From contig JAFABC010000072.1 of the NCBI GenBank assembly GCA_023426275.1, positions 1 through 25,704 on the forward strand: a stretch of 25,704 bases of DNA, written 5' to 3'. Numbering within the stretch: position 1 is the first letter of the stretch; each line of letters begins with the position of its first letter. This document shows positions 1 through 7,981 of the stretch, in pieces. The notes under the pieces were generated by a model. It saw only the letters and a list, made by a program, of their open reading frames with translations, made no database searches and was not told where the DNA came from. Made by a program: the position numbers and the translations under genes. The stretch comes from Pseudomonadota bacterium (GTDB taxonomy: Bacteria; Desulfobacterota; Desulfovibrionia; Desulfovibrionales; Desulfovibrionaceae).

Positions 1-5
1 ACTTT

Positions 6-50
6 CGAGGGGGACCGGGGGGCATCATGCCCCCCGGCCGCCGGAGGCAT
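6..50 (-). repeat. Dispersed GC-rich palindromic intergenic repeat, copy 1
   Basis: This 45-bp block matches 4427-4471 at 44 of 45 positions. Its core, 15-37, is a perfect 11-bp inverted repeat (CCGGGGGGCAT / ATGCCCCCCGG) around one central base. The only difference between the two copies is that central base, C here and G there. The flank reads GCCTCCGGCGGCC on the minus strand. It could fold as a strong hairpin in RNA, but no U-run follows. The window begins only 5 bases before it, which suggests the assembly broke at the repeat. Confidence 0.85.
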
Positions 51-209
51 CTTCGTCGTTGCCTTTTGAGACCCGTCCGCTGGTCCTAACCCTCCGGTTC
101 CAGTCACGAAAAAGTCGAAGGAGTGGCGTGCATTCCGCATGTTGCTATGGTATTGGGCTGTCAACCGTGCACCGTGTTTTTGCCCAATTCTCGATCAAGG
201 AGGCCCTCC

Positions 210-2717
210 ATGCCCGAACAGGCAGCCACCGAGACGCACAAAACTCCCTCCGAAATCATGCAGGAGCTCAACACCTCGCCGGCCGGCCTGACCGGTGCGG
301 AAGCGGCCAAACGGCTGGCGGCGGACGGCCCCAACGCCCTGCCGGAAAAAAAGGTCAATCCGCTGCTGCGGATTTTCAGCTACTTCTGGGGGCCCATTCC
401 CTGGATGATCGAAGCGGCGGCCGTGCTGTCCGCCGTGGTCGGGCACTGGGCCGATCTGACCATCATCCTGGTCCTGCTGGTTTTTAACGCGGCCATCGGC
501 TTTTTCGAGGAACACAAGGCCGAAAACGCCCTGGCCGCGCTGAAAAACCAGCTGGCCCTCAAGGCCCGGGCGCTTCGCGACGGGGCCTGGGGCGAGGTGG
601 ACGCCGCCGATCTCGTGGCCGGCGACGTGATCCGCCTGCGCCTGGGCGACGTGATCCCGGCCGACGCCGTCTGTCTGGAGGGCGACTACCTGAGCGTGGA
701 TCAGGCGGCGTTGACCGGCGAATCCCTGCCCGTGGCCAAAAAGGTCGGCGACACCGTCTATTCCGGAGCGGTGGCCAAGCAGGGCGAGATGGTGGCCGTG
801 GTCACGGCCATCGGCGCCAACACCTTTTTCGGCAAGACGGCCAAGCTGGTGTCCTCGGCCGGCTCGGTGTCCCATTTCCAGAAAGCCGTCATGACCATCG
901 GCAACTACCTCATCTATCTGACCCTGGCCCTGGTGGCCGTGCTCATTTTGGTGGGGCTGGACCGGGGCGAAAAGATTCTGGAGCTGGCCCAGTTCGCGCT
1001 CATCCTGACCGTGGCCGCCATTCCCGTGGCCATGCCGGCCGTGCTGTCCGTGACCATGGCCGTGGGCGCGCTGGCCCTGTCCCGGCTCAAGGCCATTGTC
1101 TCGCGGCTGGAGGCCATCGAGGAAATGGCCGGCATGGACATCCTGTGTTCGGACAAGACCGGCACACTGACCCAGAACAAGCTGACGCTTGGCGAACCCA
1201 TCGTGTTCGGCGTCAAGGACGGCGCGGAACTGATCCTCATGGGCGCGCTGGCCTCCAAGGCCGAGGACCGCGACGCCATCGATCTGGCCATCCTGTCGAG
1301 CCTGCCCGATGCCAAGGTGCTGGAAAGCTATAAGCAGACGGCCTTCACCCCCTTCGATCCGGTGGGCAAGCGGACCGAGGCCGCCATCACCGACGCCTCG
1401 GGCGCGTCGTTCCAGGTGACCAAGGGCGCGCCGCAGGTGGTCATGGGGCTGTGCGGGCTTTCGACCGGGGATGCCGCCAGGGCCGAGGCCGTGGTGAACG
1501 ATCTGGCCGCCAAGGGCTCGCGCACGCTCGGCGTGGCCCGCAAGGACGGGCAGGGGAGTTGGACGTTTTGCGGCATCCTGCCGCTTTCCGACCCGCCGCG
1601 CGAGGATTCGGCCTCGACCATCGCCAAGGCCGGCGAACACGGCATCGCCGTCAAGATGGTCACCGGCGACAACACGGCCATTGCCCGGGAAATCTCCCGG
1701 GAACTGGGACTTGGCACGGAGATCGTGCCGGCCGGCAGCTTTTTCGCCGCCGATGCCGACGTGTCCCGCCTGGGGACGGATATCGAGACGCGCATCGAAT
1801 CGGCCGACGGCTTTGCCCAGGTGTTTCCCGAGCACAAGTACGGCATCGTGCGGGCGTTGCAGGACCGGGGGCATCTGGTCGGCATGACCGGCGACGGCGT
1901 CAACGACGCCCCGGCCCTCAAGCAGGCGGACGTGGGCATTGCCGTGTCCGGGGCCACGGACGCGGCCCGGGCCGCCGCCGACCTCGTGCTGACCGCGCCC
2001 GGCCTGTCGGTCATCGTGCAGGCGGTGGAGTACGCCCGGCGCATCTTCGAGCGCATGAATTCCTACGCCATCTACCGCATCACCGAGACCATCCGCATCA
2101 TGTTCTTCGTGGTGCTGGCCATCCTGGTCTACAATTTCTATCCCATCACGGCCGTCATGATCATCCTGCTGGCGCTTTTAAACGACGTGCCGATCATGAC
2201 CATCGCCTACGACAACACCTATCTCGACCCCAATCCCGTGCGCTGGGACATGCGCCGGGTGCTCACCCTGTCCACGGTCCTGGGGTTTATCGGCGTTATC
2301 GAGACCTTCGGTCTGCTCATCCTGGCCAAGACCTATCTTCTGCTCGATCTGCCCCAGATTCAGTCCTTCGTCTTCCTGAAGCTGGCCGTGGCCGGCCATC
2401 TGACCCTGTTCGTGGCCCGCACCCGCAAGCCCTTCTGGGCCAGACCCTGGCCCGCGCCGGCCATGATCTGGTCGGCCCTGGCCACCAAGATTCTGGCCAC
2501 GGCCTGCGTGGGCTTCGGCTGGTTCGTGGCCGCCGTGCCCTGGGAATACGTGGGGCTGATCTGGGCATACTGCCTTGTCTGGTTCGTTATCGAAGACTGG
2601 GCCAAGCTTATCGTGTATGATCATCTGAATCTGACGAGTCCGGGACATCGGCGTTTTCTTGGCCGCATCAACCGGCTGCTGCATCCGGCGGCCGGCAGGG
2701 GCGCGGCACGTTTCTAA
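210..2717 (+). CDS. Plasma-membrane proton-efflux P-type ATPase (type IIIA)
   Basis: Predicted 835-residue ATP-driven proton pump of the inner membrane, the family best known from fungal and plant plasma membranes and also found in bacteria. Visible hallmarks, in order: an N-terminal cation-ATPase domain; membrane pairs near residues 60-110 and 230-290; the actuator motif TGES at 169-172; the phosphorylation site DKTGT with Asp315; the hinge motif GDGVND at 561-566; and a C-terminal bundle of about six membrane segments. Asp659, in the LLND..IMTI stretch, aligns with the proton-binding Asp of membrane helix 6 in this family. The start at 210 is chosen because AAGGAGG lies just upstream at 197-203; an in-frame ATG at 123 has no such site. 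pgi follows after 30 bp, so the two may be co-transcribed. The ion specificity is inferred from family resemblance. Confidence 0.93.
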   Translation: MPEQAATETHKTPSEIMQELNTSPAGLTGAEAAKRLAADGPNALPEKKVNPLLRIFSYFWGPIPWMIEAAAVLSAVVGHWADLTIILVLLVFNAAIGFFEEHKAENALAALKNQLALKARALRDGAWGEVDAADLVAGDVIRLRLGDVIPADAVCLEGDYLSVDQAALTGESLPVAKKVGDTVYSGAVAKQGEMVAVVTAIGANTFFGKTAKLVSSAGSVSHFQKAVMTIGNYLIYLTLALVAVLILVGLDRGEKILELAQFALILTVAAIPVAMPAVLSVTMAVGALALSRLKAIVSRLEAIEEMAGMDILCSDKTGTLTQNKLTLGEPIVFGVKDGAELILMGALASKAEDRDAIDLAILSSLPDAKVLESYKQTAFTPFDPVGKRTEAAITDASGASFQVTKGAPQVVMGLCGLSTGDAARAEAVVNDLAAKGSRTLGVARKDGQGSWTFCGILPLSDPPREDSASTIAKAGEHGIAVKMVTGDNTAIAREISRELGLGTEIVPAGSFFAADADVSRLGTDIETRIESADGFAQVFPEHKYGIVRALQDRGHLVGMTGDGVNDAPALKQADVGIAVSGATDAARAAADLVLTAPGLSVIVQAVEYARRIFERMNSYAIYRITETIRIMFFVVLAILVYNFYPITAVMIILLALLNDVPIMTIAYDNTYLDPNPVRWDMRRVLTLSTVLGFIGVIETFGLLILAKTYLLLDLPQIQSFVFLKLAVAGHLTLFVARTRKPFWARPWPAPAMIWSALATKILATACVGFGWFVAAVPWEYVGLIWAYCLVWFVIEDWAKLIVYDHLNLTSPGHRRFLGRINRLLHPAAGRGAARF

Positions 2718-2747
2718 AGGCAACCGTCCCATCAAGGAGCACGCGCC

Positions 2748-4388
2748 ATGCCACTTTTTACGGAACTGGCCGCCCATGCGGCTCTGGCCGAGCATTACGA
2801 ACAGGTCAAGGATCTGCACATGCGCGAGCTGTTCGCGGCCGATCCCGACCGGTTTTCGCGGTATTCCCTGCGCCTGGGGGATATCTTGTTCGATTATTCC
2901 AAAAACCGGGTGACGGACAAAACCATGCAGCTGCTCTTCGCCCTGGCCCGGGAGGCCGGGGTGGAGGCCCGGCGCGACGCCATGTTCGCCGGGGAAAAGA
3001 TCAACCGGACCGAGGACCGGGCCGTGTTGCACGTGGCCCTGCGCAACCGCTCCAACCGGCCGATCCTGGTGGACGGCGAGGACGTGATGCCGGAGGTCAA
3101 CCGGGTGCTGGCGCAGATGCGCGATTTCTGTTCGCGCGTCCATTCCGGCTCCTGGAAGGGCTATAGCGGTCGAAAAATCACTGATGTGGTCAATATCGGC
3201 ATCGGCGGCTCGGACCTCGGGCCGCAGATGGCCTCCCTGGCCCTGGCCCATTATGCCGTGCCCGGCATCACGGCCCATTTCGTCTCCAACGTCGATGGCA
3301 CGCATCTGGCCGAGACGTTCAAGCGGGTCTCGCCCGAAACGACGCTTTTCATCATCGCCTCGAAGACCTTCACCACCCTGGAAACCATGGCCAACGCCCA
3401 CACGGCCCGGGATTGGTTTTTGGCCCACGCCCGGGACGAGTCGGCGGTGGCGCGGCATTTCGTGGCCCTTTCCACCAACGCCGCCGCCGTGTCCGCCTTC
3501 GGCATCGACACGGACAACATGTTCGCCTTCTGGGACTGGGTCGGCGGGCGCTATTCCCTGTGGTCGGCCATCGGTCTGTCCATCGCCCTGGCCGTGGGCT
3601 TCGACAACTTCGAGCGGATGCTCGAAGGCGCGCACGCGGCCGACGAGCATTTCCGGACCGCGCCGCTGGAGCGCAACATCCCCGTCATCATGGGGCTGCT
3701 CGGCATCTGGTACAACAACTACTTCGGGGCCCAGACCCAGGCCATCCTGCCCTACGACCAGTACCTGACGCGCTTTGCCGCCTATTTCCAGCAGGGCGAC
3801 ATGGAAAGCAACGGCAAGTCCGTTTCCACCGACGGCCGGTTCGTGGACTACACCACCGGTCCCATCATCTGGGGCGAACCCGGCACCAACGGCCAGCACG
3901 CCTTCTACCAGCTCATCCATCAGGGCCGGAAACTCATCCCCTGCGACTTCCTGGCCGCCGCCCGTAGCCACAATCCCCTGGGCCGGCATCAGGACATGCT
4001 GGTGTCCAACTTCTTCGCCCAGACCGAGGCGCTCATGCGGGGCAAGACCGTGGAGGAGGCGCGCAACGAACTGGCCGGCAAGGGCTACGCGCCCGAGCAA
4101 TTGGAACTGCTCTCCCGGGCCAAGTCGTTTCCCGGCAACCGGCCGACCAACTCCTTTCTCTACGAAAGCCTCGATCCCAAAACCCTGGGCACGCTCATCG
4201 CCCTCTACGAGCATAAGATCTTCACCCAGGGCACCATCTGGAACATCAATTCCTACGATCAGATGGGCGTGGAGCTGGGCAAGGTGCTGGCCGGCACCAT
4301 TCTCAAGGAATTGGAAGACGCCAGGCCCGTGGCCTCCCATGACTGTTCGACCAACGGGCTTATCAATTATTACAAAGAATTACGCTAG
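2748..4388 (+). CDS. pgi: Glucose-6-phosphate isomerase
   Basis: Cytoplasmic enzyme that interconverts glucose 6-phosphate and fructose 6-phosphate in glycolysis and gluconeogenesis. It has 546 residues, the usual length of the long bacterial/eukaryotic form. Both family signatures are present: VGGRYSLW around 265-272 and NSYDQMGVELGK at 501-512. Candidate catalytic residues are Glu353 (in GDMESNGK), His384 (in GQHAFYQLIHQG) and Lys512. The double-SIS sugar-isomerase fold spans most of the protein. AAGGAG at 2734-2739 supports this start. It lies 30 bp after the P-type ATPase gene on the same strand. A short hairpin (4395-4409, CGGCGC/GCGCCG) and a dispersed repeat follow the stop and may end transcription between this gene and the convergent hicB. 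Confidence 0.97.
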   Translation: MPLFTELAAHAALAEHYEQVKDLHMRELFAADPDRFSRYSLRLGDILFDYSKNRVTDKTMQLLFALAREAGVEARRDAMFAGEKINRTEDRAVLHVALRNRSNRPILVDGEDVMPEVNRVLAQMRDFCSRVHSGSWKGYSGRKITDVVNIGIGGSDLGPQMASLALAHYAVPGITAHFVSNVDGTHLAETFKRVSPETTLFIIASKTFTTLETMANAHTARDWFLAHARDESAVARHFVALSTNAAAVSAFGIDTDNMFAFWDWVGGRYSLWSAIGLSIALAVGFDNFERMLEGAHAADEHFRTAPLERNIPVIMGLLGIWYNNYFGAQTQAILPYDQYLTRFAAYFQQGDMESNGKSVSTDGRFVDYTTGPIIWGEPGTNGQHAFYQLIHQGRKLIPCDFLAAARSHNPLGRHQDMLVSNFFAQTEALMRGKTVEEARNELAGKGYAPEQLELLSRAKSFPGNRPTNSFLYESLDPKTLGTLIALYEHKIFTQGTIWNINSYDQMGVELGKVLAGTILKELEDARPVASHDCSTNGLINYYKELR

Positions 4389-4426
4389 ACACTGCGGCGC
4401 ATCGCGCCGTGAAACACCTTTCCCTC

Positions 4427-4471
4427 CGAGGGGGACCGGGGGGCATGATGCCCCCCGGCCGCCGGAGGCAT
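4427..4471 (-). repeat. Dispersed GC-rich palindromic intergenic repeat, copy 2
   Basis: Near-identical (44/45) to 6-50, with the same 11-bp perfect inverted repeat; here the central base is G. It sits between the convergent 3' ends of pgi and hicB, a typical place for REP-like or bidirectional terminator elements. There is no U-run, so a terminator role is only possible. Confidence 0.85.
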
Positions 4472-4491
4472 TCCGCACGCTGATTTTCCTG

Positions 4492-4716
4492 TCACAGGCC
4501 GTGTTGGGCCGGGTCGGGCTCCAGGCAGGCTTCGCCGCAGACGTCGAGATAATCGTCCACGGCTTCTTCGAACGCCTGTTGCAGGGCCTCGGGCGTGTCG
4601 CCGTGAAAGGTCACCACGTCGCGGATGCCGGCGATGTGCCCGTGCAGGATGCCGTCCTCGATCTGGCATTCCAGGCAATACCCTTTGTAGGTCGCGTAGC
4701 AGGCGTCGGTAGCCAT
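4492..4716 (-). CDS. hicB: HicB-family antitoxin-like protein
   Basis: A 74-residue protein that resembles the HicB partial RNase-H-like antitoxin domain: YKGY near residue 10-13, a beta strand with GHIAGIRDVVTFHG around 26-40, then EALQQAFEEAVDDYLDVC around 43-60. In HicAB systems this protein binds and neutralises HicA and often represses the operon. No separate DNA-binding domain is visible; the protein ends shortly after the core. The start has a good ribosome site (GAGGAGA) and lies 17 bp after the stop of the hicA-like gene, so toxin precedes antitoxin as in classical hicAB. Alternative: an orphan HicB-fold protein of other function. Confidence 0.8.
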   Translation of the reverse strand: MATDACYATYKGYCLECQIEDGILHGHIAGIRDVVTFHGDTPEALQQAFEEAVDDYLDVCGEACLEPDPAQHGL

Positions 4717-4733
4717 GCCGTCTCCTCGCTGTT

Positions 4734-5045
4734 TCAGGCGGTCGCGCCGGCCCGGACGAGAAATTCCCGGACATCGGCGGCGCAGCCCTTGCCCAGCACG
4801 TTTTCCGGGTGCGGCCGGTGGAAAAAGCCTTTGACCCCGCCAAGCAGGAAGCGGACCCGCGAACCGGCGGTTTTCTGGCGGTTGTGAATTTCCCGGCCGC
4901 CCAGGGCGCGGATGAGCGCCGTCACGTCGCTCCAGGCGATGTCGGCCCGGGGCGGCATGGTAAAAAGCGCCTGCCAGGTGCGCAGCCGGGCGCTGTTGAG
5001 TTTGGTGGCCGGAGGCGGAACGGTGGGGGCGACGGACGGGACCAT
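4734..5045 (-). CDS. hicA: HicA-family toxin-like protein
   Basis: A 103-residue protein resembling the variant HicA family that pairs with this kind of HicB. The core runs from TWQALF (about residue 23) through IAWSDVTALIRALGG (about 36-50), then GSRVRFLLGGVKGFFHRPHP (about 61-80) and a C-terminal helix ADVREFLVRAG. HicA proteins are dsRBD-like mRNA interferases with a catalytic His; the His residues of FHRPHP are conserved in this variant, but which one acts is not certain. The ATG at 5045 has only a weak ribosome site and lies 19 bp after the ispDF stop, so translation may be coupled to ispDF. A downstream Met (residue 30) would cut into the conserved part and is less likely. Confidence 0.75.
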   Translation of the reverse strand: MVPSVAPTVPPPATKLNSARLRTWQALFTMPPRADIAWSDVTALIRALGGREIHNRQKTAGSRVRFLLGGVKGFFHRPHPENVLGKGCAADVREFLVRAGATA

Positions 5046-5064
5046 GATTCCAGGCGCGCCGGTG

Positions 5065-6282
5065 CTATCCGGCCGGTTCGGGGGGGCGGCGCCAGCCGGT
5101 GACCAGGGCCACGGCCTTGATGCCTTTTTTTTCGCCGGTAAACCCGAGGCCTTCCTCGGTGGTGGCTTTGACGTTGACCCGGGATTTGTCCAGCCCGAGC
5201 AGGGCGGCCACGTTCAGGCGGATGGCCTGGGCATGGGGCCCGATGCGCGGAATCTGGGCGATGATGGTCAGGTCCACATGGCTGATGGTCAGGCCCTGTT
5301 TCCGGGCCAGCACGAGTGCTTCGCTGACGAAGACCCCGGAGGCCATGTTGTCGAAGGCCGGATCGGCATCCGGGAACAGCGTGCCGATGTCGCCCGCGGC
5401 CACGCAGCCGAGCAGGGCGTCGACCAGGGCGTGGAGCAGCACGTCGCCGTCGGAGTGGGCCAGCACCTCGGGCGCGCCGAGGATGGGATAGCCGCCGAGC
5501 TTCATGGGCCGGGCGGGTTGTTTGCCCGGATGATTCGGATCGGCGTAGCGGTGGACGTCGTAGCCGTAGCCGACCACGGGCACGGCGGCGGAAGGGGGCG
5601 CGGCGAGCAAGGTCAGGTCCTCGGGATTGGTGATTTTGCGGTTTTCGGGCGTCCCCGGGACGGTGTGGACCGGGCGGCCCAGGTGCTCGACCAGACTGGC
5701 ATCGTCGGTGACGCAGAAATCCTCGTCGGCATGGGCAAAAGCCTCGCACAGCAGGGAGACGGCAAATCCCTGGGGGGTCTGCACGGCGGCCAGGGCGTTG
5801 CGGTCGAAGGTGCGCATCACGCAGCCGTCGCGCACTTCCTTGATGGTGTCCGTGACGGGCAGCACCGGGATGACGGCGTCCTGACCGGCGTCCAGGGCGT
5901 CCAGCACCCGGCCGACAAGCGGGGCGTCGGCAAAGGGGCGGGCCGCGTCGTGGACGAGCACCCGGTCGCAGTCGCCGGGCAGGGCGGCCAGACCGTTTCG
6001 CACGGAATCCTGACGCCGTACCCCGCCGGCGACCGCCTGCAGGGCGACCCCGGGATCGTGTCCGGCGCGCAGGCTGTCCAGCTCGGTCCGGGCCGCGTCC
6101 AGATCGGCCGGCGGGAACACGACCACGATGCCGGCCATTGCCGGGACGCGGGCGAAGGTCCGTAGCGACCGCCAGTAGAGCGGGCTGCCCTCCAGGCGCA
6201 AAAACTGCTTTTTGACGCCGCCCGAGGCCTGGGCCAGACGGGTTCCCGACCCGGCGGCGAGCAGCACGGTCCACACGGACAC
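5065..6282 (-). CDS. ispDF: Bifunctional IspD/IspF (MEP cytidylyltransferase / MEcPP synthase)
   Basis: A 405-residue fusion of two enzymes of the non-mevalonate isoprenoid pathway. IspD (about 1-228) joins CTP to 2-C-methyl-D-erythritol 4-phosphate; it shows AAGSGTRL at 9-16, KKQFL at 24-28, VHDAARPF at 110-117, AVQTPQGF near 166 and TDDASLVE at 192-199. IspF (about 236-398) makes the cyclodiphosphate; the metal ligands Asp242, His244 (DVHRY) and His276 (AHSDGD) are present, as is TTEEGLGFTGEKKGI at 374-388. The GTG at 6282 is chosen because AAAGGAA precedes it and IspD normally begins at this point. Longer in-frame starts would lie inside rnpB. It is read 30 bp downstream of rnpB on the same strand. 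Confidence 0.95.
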   Translation of the reverse strand: MSVWTVLLAAGSGTRLAQASGGVKKQFLRLEGSPLYWRSLRTFARVPAMAGIVVVFPPADLDAARTELDSLRAGHDPGVALQAVAGGVRRQDSVRNGLAALPGDCDRVLVHDAARPFADAPLVGRVLDALDAGQDAVIPVLPVTDTIKEVRDGCVMRTFDRNALAAVQTPQGFAVSLLCEAFAHADEDFCVTDDASLVEHLGRPVHTVPGTPENRKITNPEDLTLLAAPPSAAVPVVGYGYDVHRYADPNHPGKQPARPMKLGGYPILGAPEVLAHSDGDVLLHALVDALLGCVAAGDIGTLFPDADPAFDNMASGVFVSEALVLARKQGLTISHVDLTIIAQIPRIGPHAQAIRLNVAALLGLDKSRVNVKATTEEGLGFTGEKKGIKAVALVTGWRRPPEPAG

Positions 6283-6305
6283 GGCGATTCCTTTGGTTTG
6301 GCGGT

Positions 6306-6338
6306 AAAAAAAGGGGAGCCGGCCGATAAGCCGGGTTC
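6306..6338 (-). terminator. Likely rnpB 3' end and U-run
   Basis: On the minus strand the RNase P RNA ends in GGCTCCCC followed by seven T (6312-6306). A short local hairpin (CCGGC/GCCGG) lies just before, and the 3' strand of helix P1 abuts the U-run. This is a plausible but not strong intrinsic terminator. Some read-through could feed ispDF, which starts 24 bp beyond. Confidence 0.5.
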
Positions 6339-6679
6339 TGTTCCCCGGAAGTTCCGGGGCGGTCGTCATTCCTCTAGGACCACGATTACTCGCGGCCTCA
6401 AGCAACCTACCCGAGGGCACGGCCGGGCCAGCCTTGACGCCCTCCTATTTGGTTTTGCTCCGAACGGGGCTTGCCGAGCTTGCCGCGTCACCGCGACAAC
6501 TGGTGGGCTCTTACCCCACCGTTTCACCCTTACCCGCGCCGGCGGGCGCGGGCGGTTTGCTTTCTGTGGCGCTTTCCCGGGATCGCTCCCGCTGGGGGTT
6601 ACCCAGCGTCCCGCCCTGTGGAGCCCGGACTTTCCTCCCCGGACCAAAAGGCCCGCGACGACGACCTGTCCGACTCCCC
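6313..6679 (-). ncRNA. rnpB: RNase P RNA (bacterial type A)
   Basis: About 367 nt. RNase P RNA is the ribozyme that trims the 5' leader of tRNA precursors. Conserved blocks on the minus strand, 5' to 3': GAGGAAAGTCCGGGCTCC (6637-6620), followed by ACAGGGC; CCACAGAAA (around 6570-6561); GAGCAAAACCAAATAGG (6460-6444); and AGAACCCGGCTTATCGG (6339-6323). The ends are set by helix P1: GGGGAGTCGG at the 5' end pairs with CCGGCTCCCC at the 3' end over 10 bp. The 5' end also agrees with the start predicted from the promoter. It has its own promoter and lies 30 bp upstream of ispDF. Confidence 0.96.
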
Positions 6680-6684
6680 AACTC

Positions 6685-6713
6685 CTCATAAGTCCCTTTG
6701 GGCGCTTCGTCAA
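6685..6713 (-). promoter_or_regulatory. Sigma70-type promoter of rnpB
   Basis: On the minus strand TTGACG (6713-6708) and TATGAG (6690-6685) are spaced by exactly 17 bp. The predicted transcription start, 6-8 bases after the -10 box, falls at 6679-6677, which is the first base of RNase P helix P1. This independent agreement makes it the best-supported promoter in the window. Confidence 0.8.
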
Positions 6714-6732
6714 AGCGGCCGTGAGGCCGCTT
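6713..6732. repeat. Perfect 8-bp inverted repeat upstream of rnpB
   Basis: AAGCGGCC and GGCCGCTT flank a 4-nt loop and abut the -35 box of rnpB. It could be a regulator site or the relic of a terminator insulating rnpB. It lies in the divergent region between rnpB and the secreted-protein gene at 6804; nothing else was recognised between 6733 and 6791. Confidence 0.5.
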
Positions 6733-6803
6733 GTGCCCCGGCGTGGCCGATGATAGTTTGCCATTCTGCGGGATCATGGGGATCGCGTGTCGAGGAGGAG
6801 TGG

Positions 6804-7208
6804 ATGCGTGCGTTGCTTTTGGCGCTGTTGTTGTCAGGCGTGGCTTGTCCGGCCCTGGCTACGGACTGGGTTTTGCTGGCCGCCCATGATGACGAATCCG
6901 TGGCGCTTTTTTACGACCCGCACTCGGTGCGGGTTTCCGGCGATATCGTCCATGTCCGGGTGAAACGGGTTTTTTCCTGGCAGGAGGGCCGGGACCTGGG
7001 CGGGGAGCACGGCTTTTCCGGCCCGGTCGCCTATTCCGTGGAGCAGGTGGTCCTGGACTGCGCTGCCGAGCGGCTGACCCGGCGTTCCGCCGTGTGGGTC
7101 GGCGTCGGGGGCAAGATGCTCGACCGGACCGCGCCGTCCTCGGGCAACCGGTGGATCCGGATGCACCCGGGAGGCTTCGGCCGGGCGCTGTGCGACGAAT
7201 TGGACTGA
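6804..7208 (+). CDS. Small secreted protein, surface-adhesin-E-like
   Basis: A 134-residue protein with a clear signal peptide (MRALLLALLLSGVACPALA, cleaved near residue 19). The mature part shows a pattern W-x(6)...YYD-like phrase (FYDPHSVRV), a charged beta strand (VHVRVKRVFSW), then Y-S-V-E-Q-V-V-L-D-C, and near the C-terminus a Trp-containing strand and a Cys. This spacing recalls the surface-adhesin protein E family, whose members are mostly uncharacterised. The two mature Cys residues could form a disulphide. GAGGAGGAG at 6792-6800 supports the start. The DUF547 gene follows 26 bp later with its own ribosome site. Family assignment is tentative; function unknown. Confidence 0.7.
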   Translation: MRALLLALLLSGVACPALATDWVLLAAHDDESVALFYDPHSVRVSGDIVHVRVKRVFSWQEGRDLGGEHGFSGPVAYSVEQVVLDCAAERLTRRSAVWVGVGGKMLDRTAPSSGNRWIRMHPGGFGRALCDELD

Positions 7209-7234
7209 GCCGCAAGCCTCGAGAAGGAGGGCGT

Positions 7235-7978
7235 ATGGGACGCTTGTTCGCACCGGCCGTCTGCGCGCTGGCGTTGCTGCTGGCGGTTCCCGTCCGGGCG
7301 CAAACCGACCGGGACGCGCCCTATGCCGCGCTGCTGGCCCGTTTCGTCCATGATGGCGTGGTGGATTACGCCGGCCTGAAAGGCAGTGAGGCGCAGCTCG
7401 ACGCCTACCTGGACGTGCTGGCCAAAACGGATGCGGACGCCTTGTCGCGGGACGCGCAGTTCGCCTTTTACATCAACGCCTACAACGCCTGGACCCTCAA
7501 GCTCATTCTCGAACACTACCCCGGCATCCGGTCCATCAAGGACGCCGGGAGTTTTTTTCGTTCGCCCTGGAAACGCGATTTCGTGCGGCTGCGCACGGGA
7601 ACCGTCAGCCTCGACGATATCGAACACGGCATCCTGCGGCCGCGCTTTCATGACCCCAGGGTGCATTTCGCCGTCAACTGCGCGTCCAAAAGCTGTCCGC
7701 CCCTGGCCGGCCTGCCGTATCGCGGCGCAACCCTCGACGCCATGCTCGATGCCGTCACCCGGGCCTTTCTCAACAACCCGGCCAACACCTTTTTCAAGGA
7801 CGGCCGGCTCCATGTGACCCGCATTTTCGACTGGTACGGCGAGGACTTCGGCGGCCCGGCCGGGGTGTGGGCCTTTGTGCGCCGCTTTGCCGCCCCGCCC
7901 CTGGCCGCGCAAATGGACGCCGCCACGGACCGGACGCTGGTCTATACGCCCTACGACTGGTCGCTCAACGGCCGCTAG
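7235..7978 (+). CDS. DUF547 domain protein, exported
   Basis: A 247-residue protein with a signal peptide (about 1-23, ending in VRA|Q). The mature part is a DUF547 domain: FAFYINAYNAWTLKLILEHYP around 75-95, and VHFAVNCASKSCPPLAG around 143-159 with Cys149 and Cys154. The biochemical role of DUF547 is not settled; the conserved Cys and Asn have led to suggestions of enzymatic activity. AAGGAGG at 7224-7230 gives a strong start. The glycosyltransferase fusion begins 3 bp after the stop without its own ribosome site, so the two are almost certainly co-translated, and a shared pathway is likely. Confidence 0.88.
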   Translation: MGRLFAPAVCALALLLAVPVRAQTDRDAPYAALLARFVHDGVVDYAGLKGSEAQLDAYLDVLAKTDADALSRDAQFAFYINAYNAWTLKLILEHYPGIRSIKDAGSFFRSPWKRDFVRLRTGTVSLDDIEHGILRPRFHDPRVHFAVNCASKSCPPLAGLPYRGATLDAMLDAVTRAFLNNPANTFFKDGRLHVTRIFDWYGEDFGGPAGVWAFVRRFAAPPLAAQMDAATDRTLVYTPYDWSLNGR

Positions 7979-7981
7979 GCC

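Noticed and set aside
124..139. A sigma54-like GG-N10-GC site (TGGC at 124, GC at 137) ahead of the ATPase
   Set aside because: Only part of the consensus is met, and such matches are common by chance in GC-rich DNA; no enhancer or other support is seen.
2178..4340. A 720-codon minus-strand frame under the ATPase and pgi
   Set aside because: Same cause as above; no recognisable domain, and it is antisense to two well-conserved enzymes.
6283..6420. A longer IspDF start giving 46 more residues
   Set aside because: The extra stretch is mostly RNase P RNA sequence, and IspD normally begins at the VWTVLLAAGSG segment.
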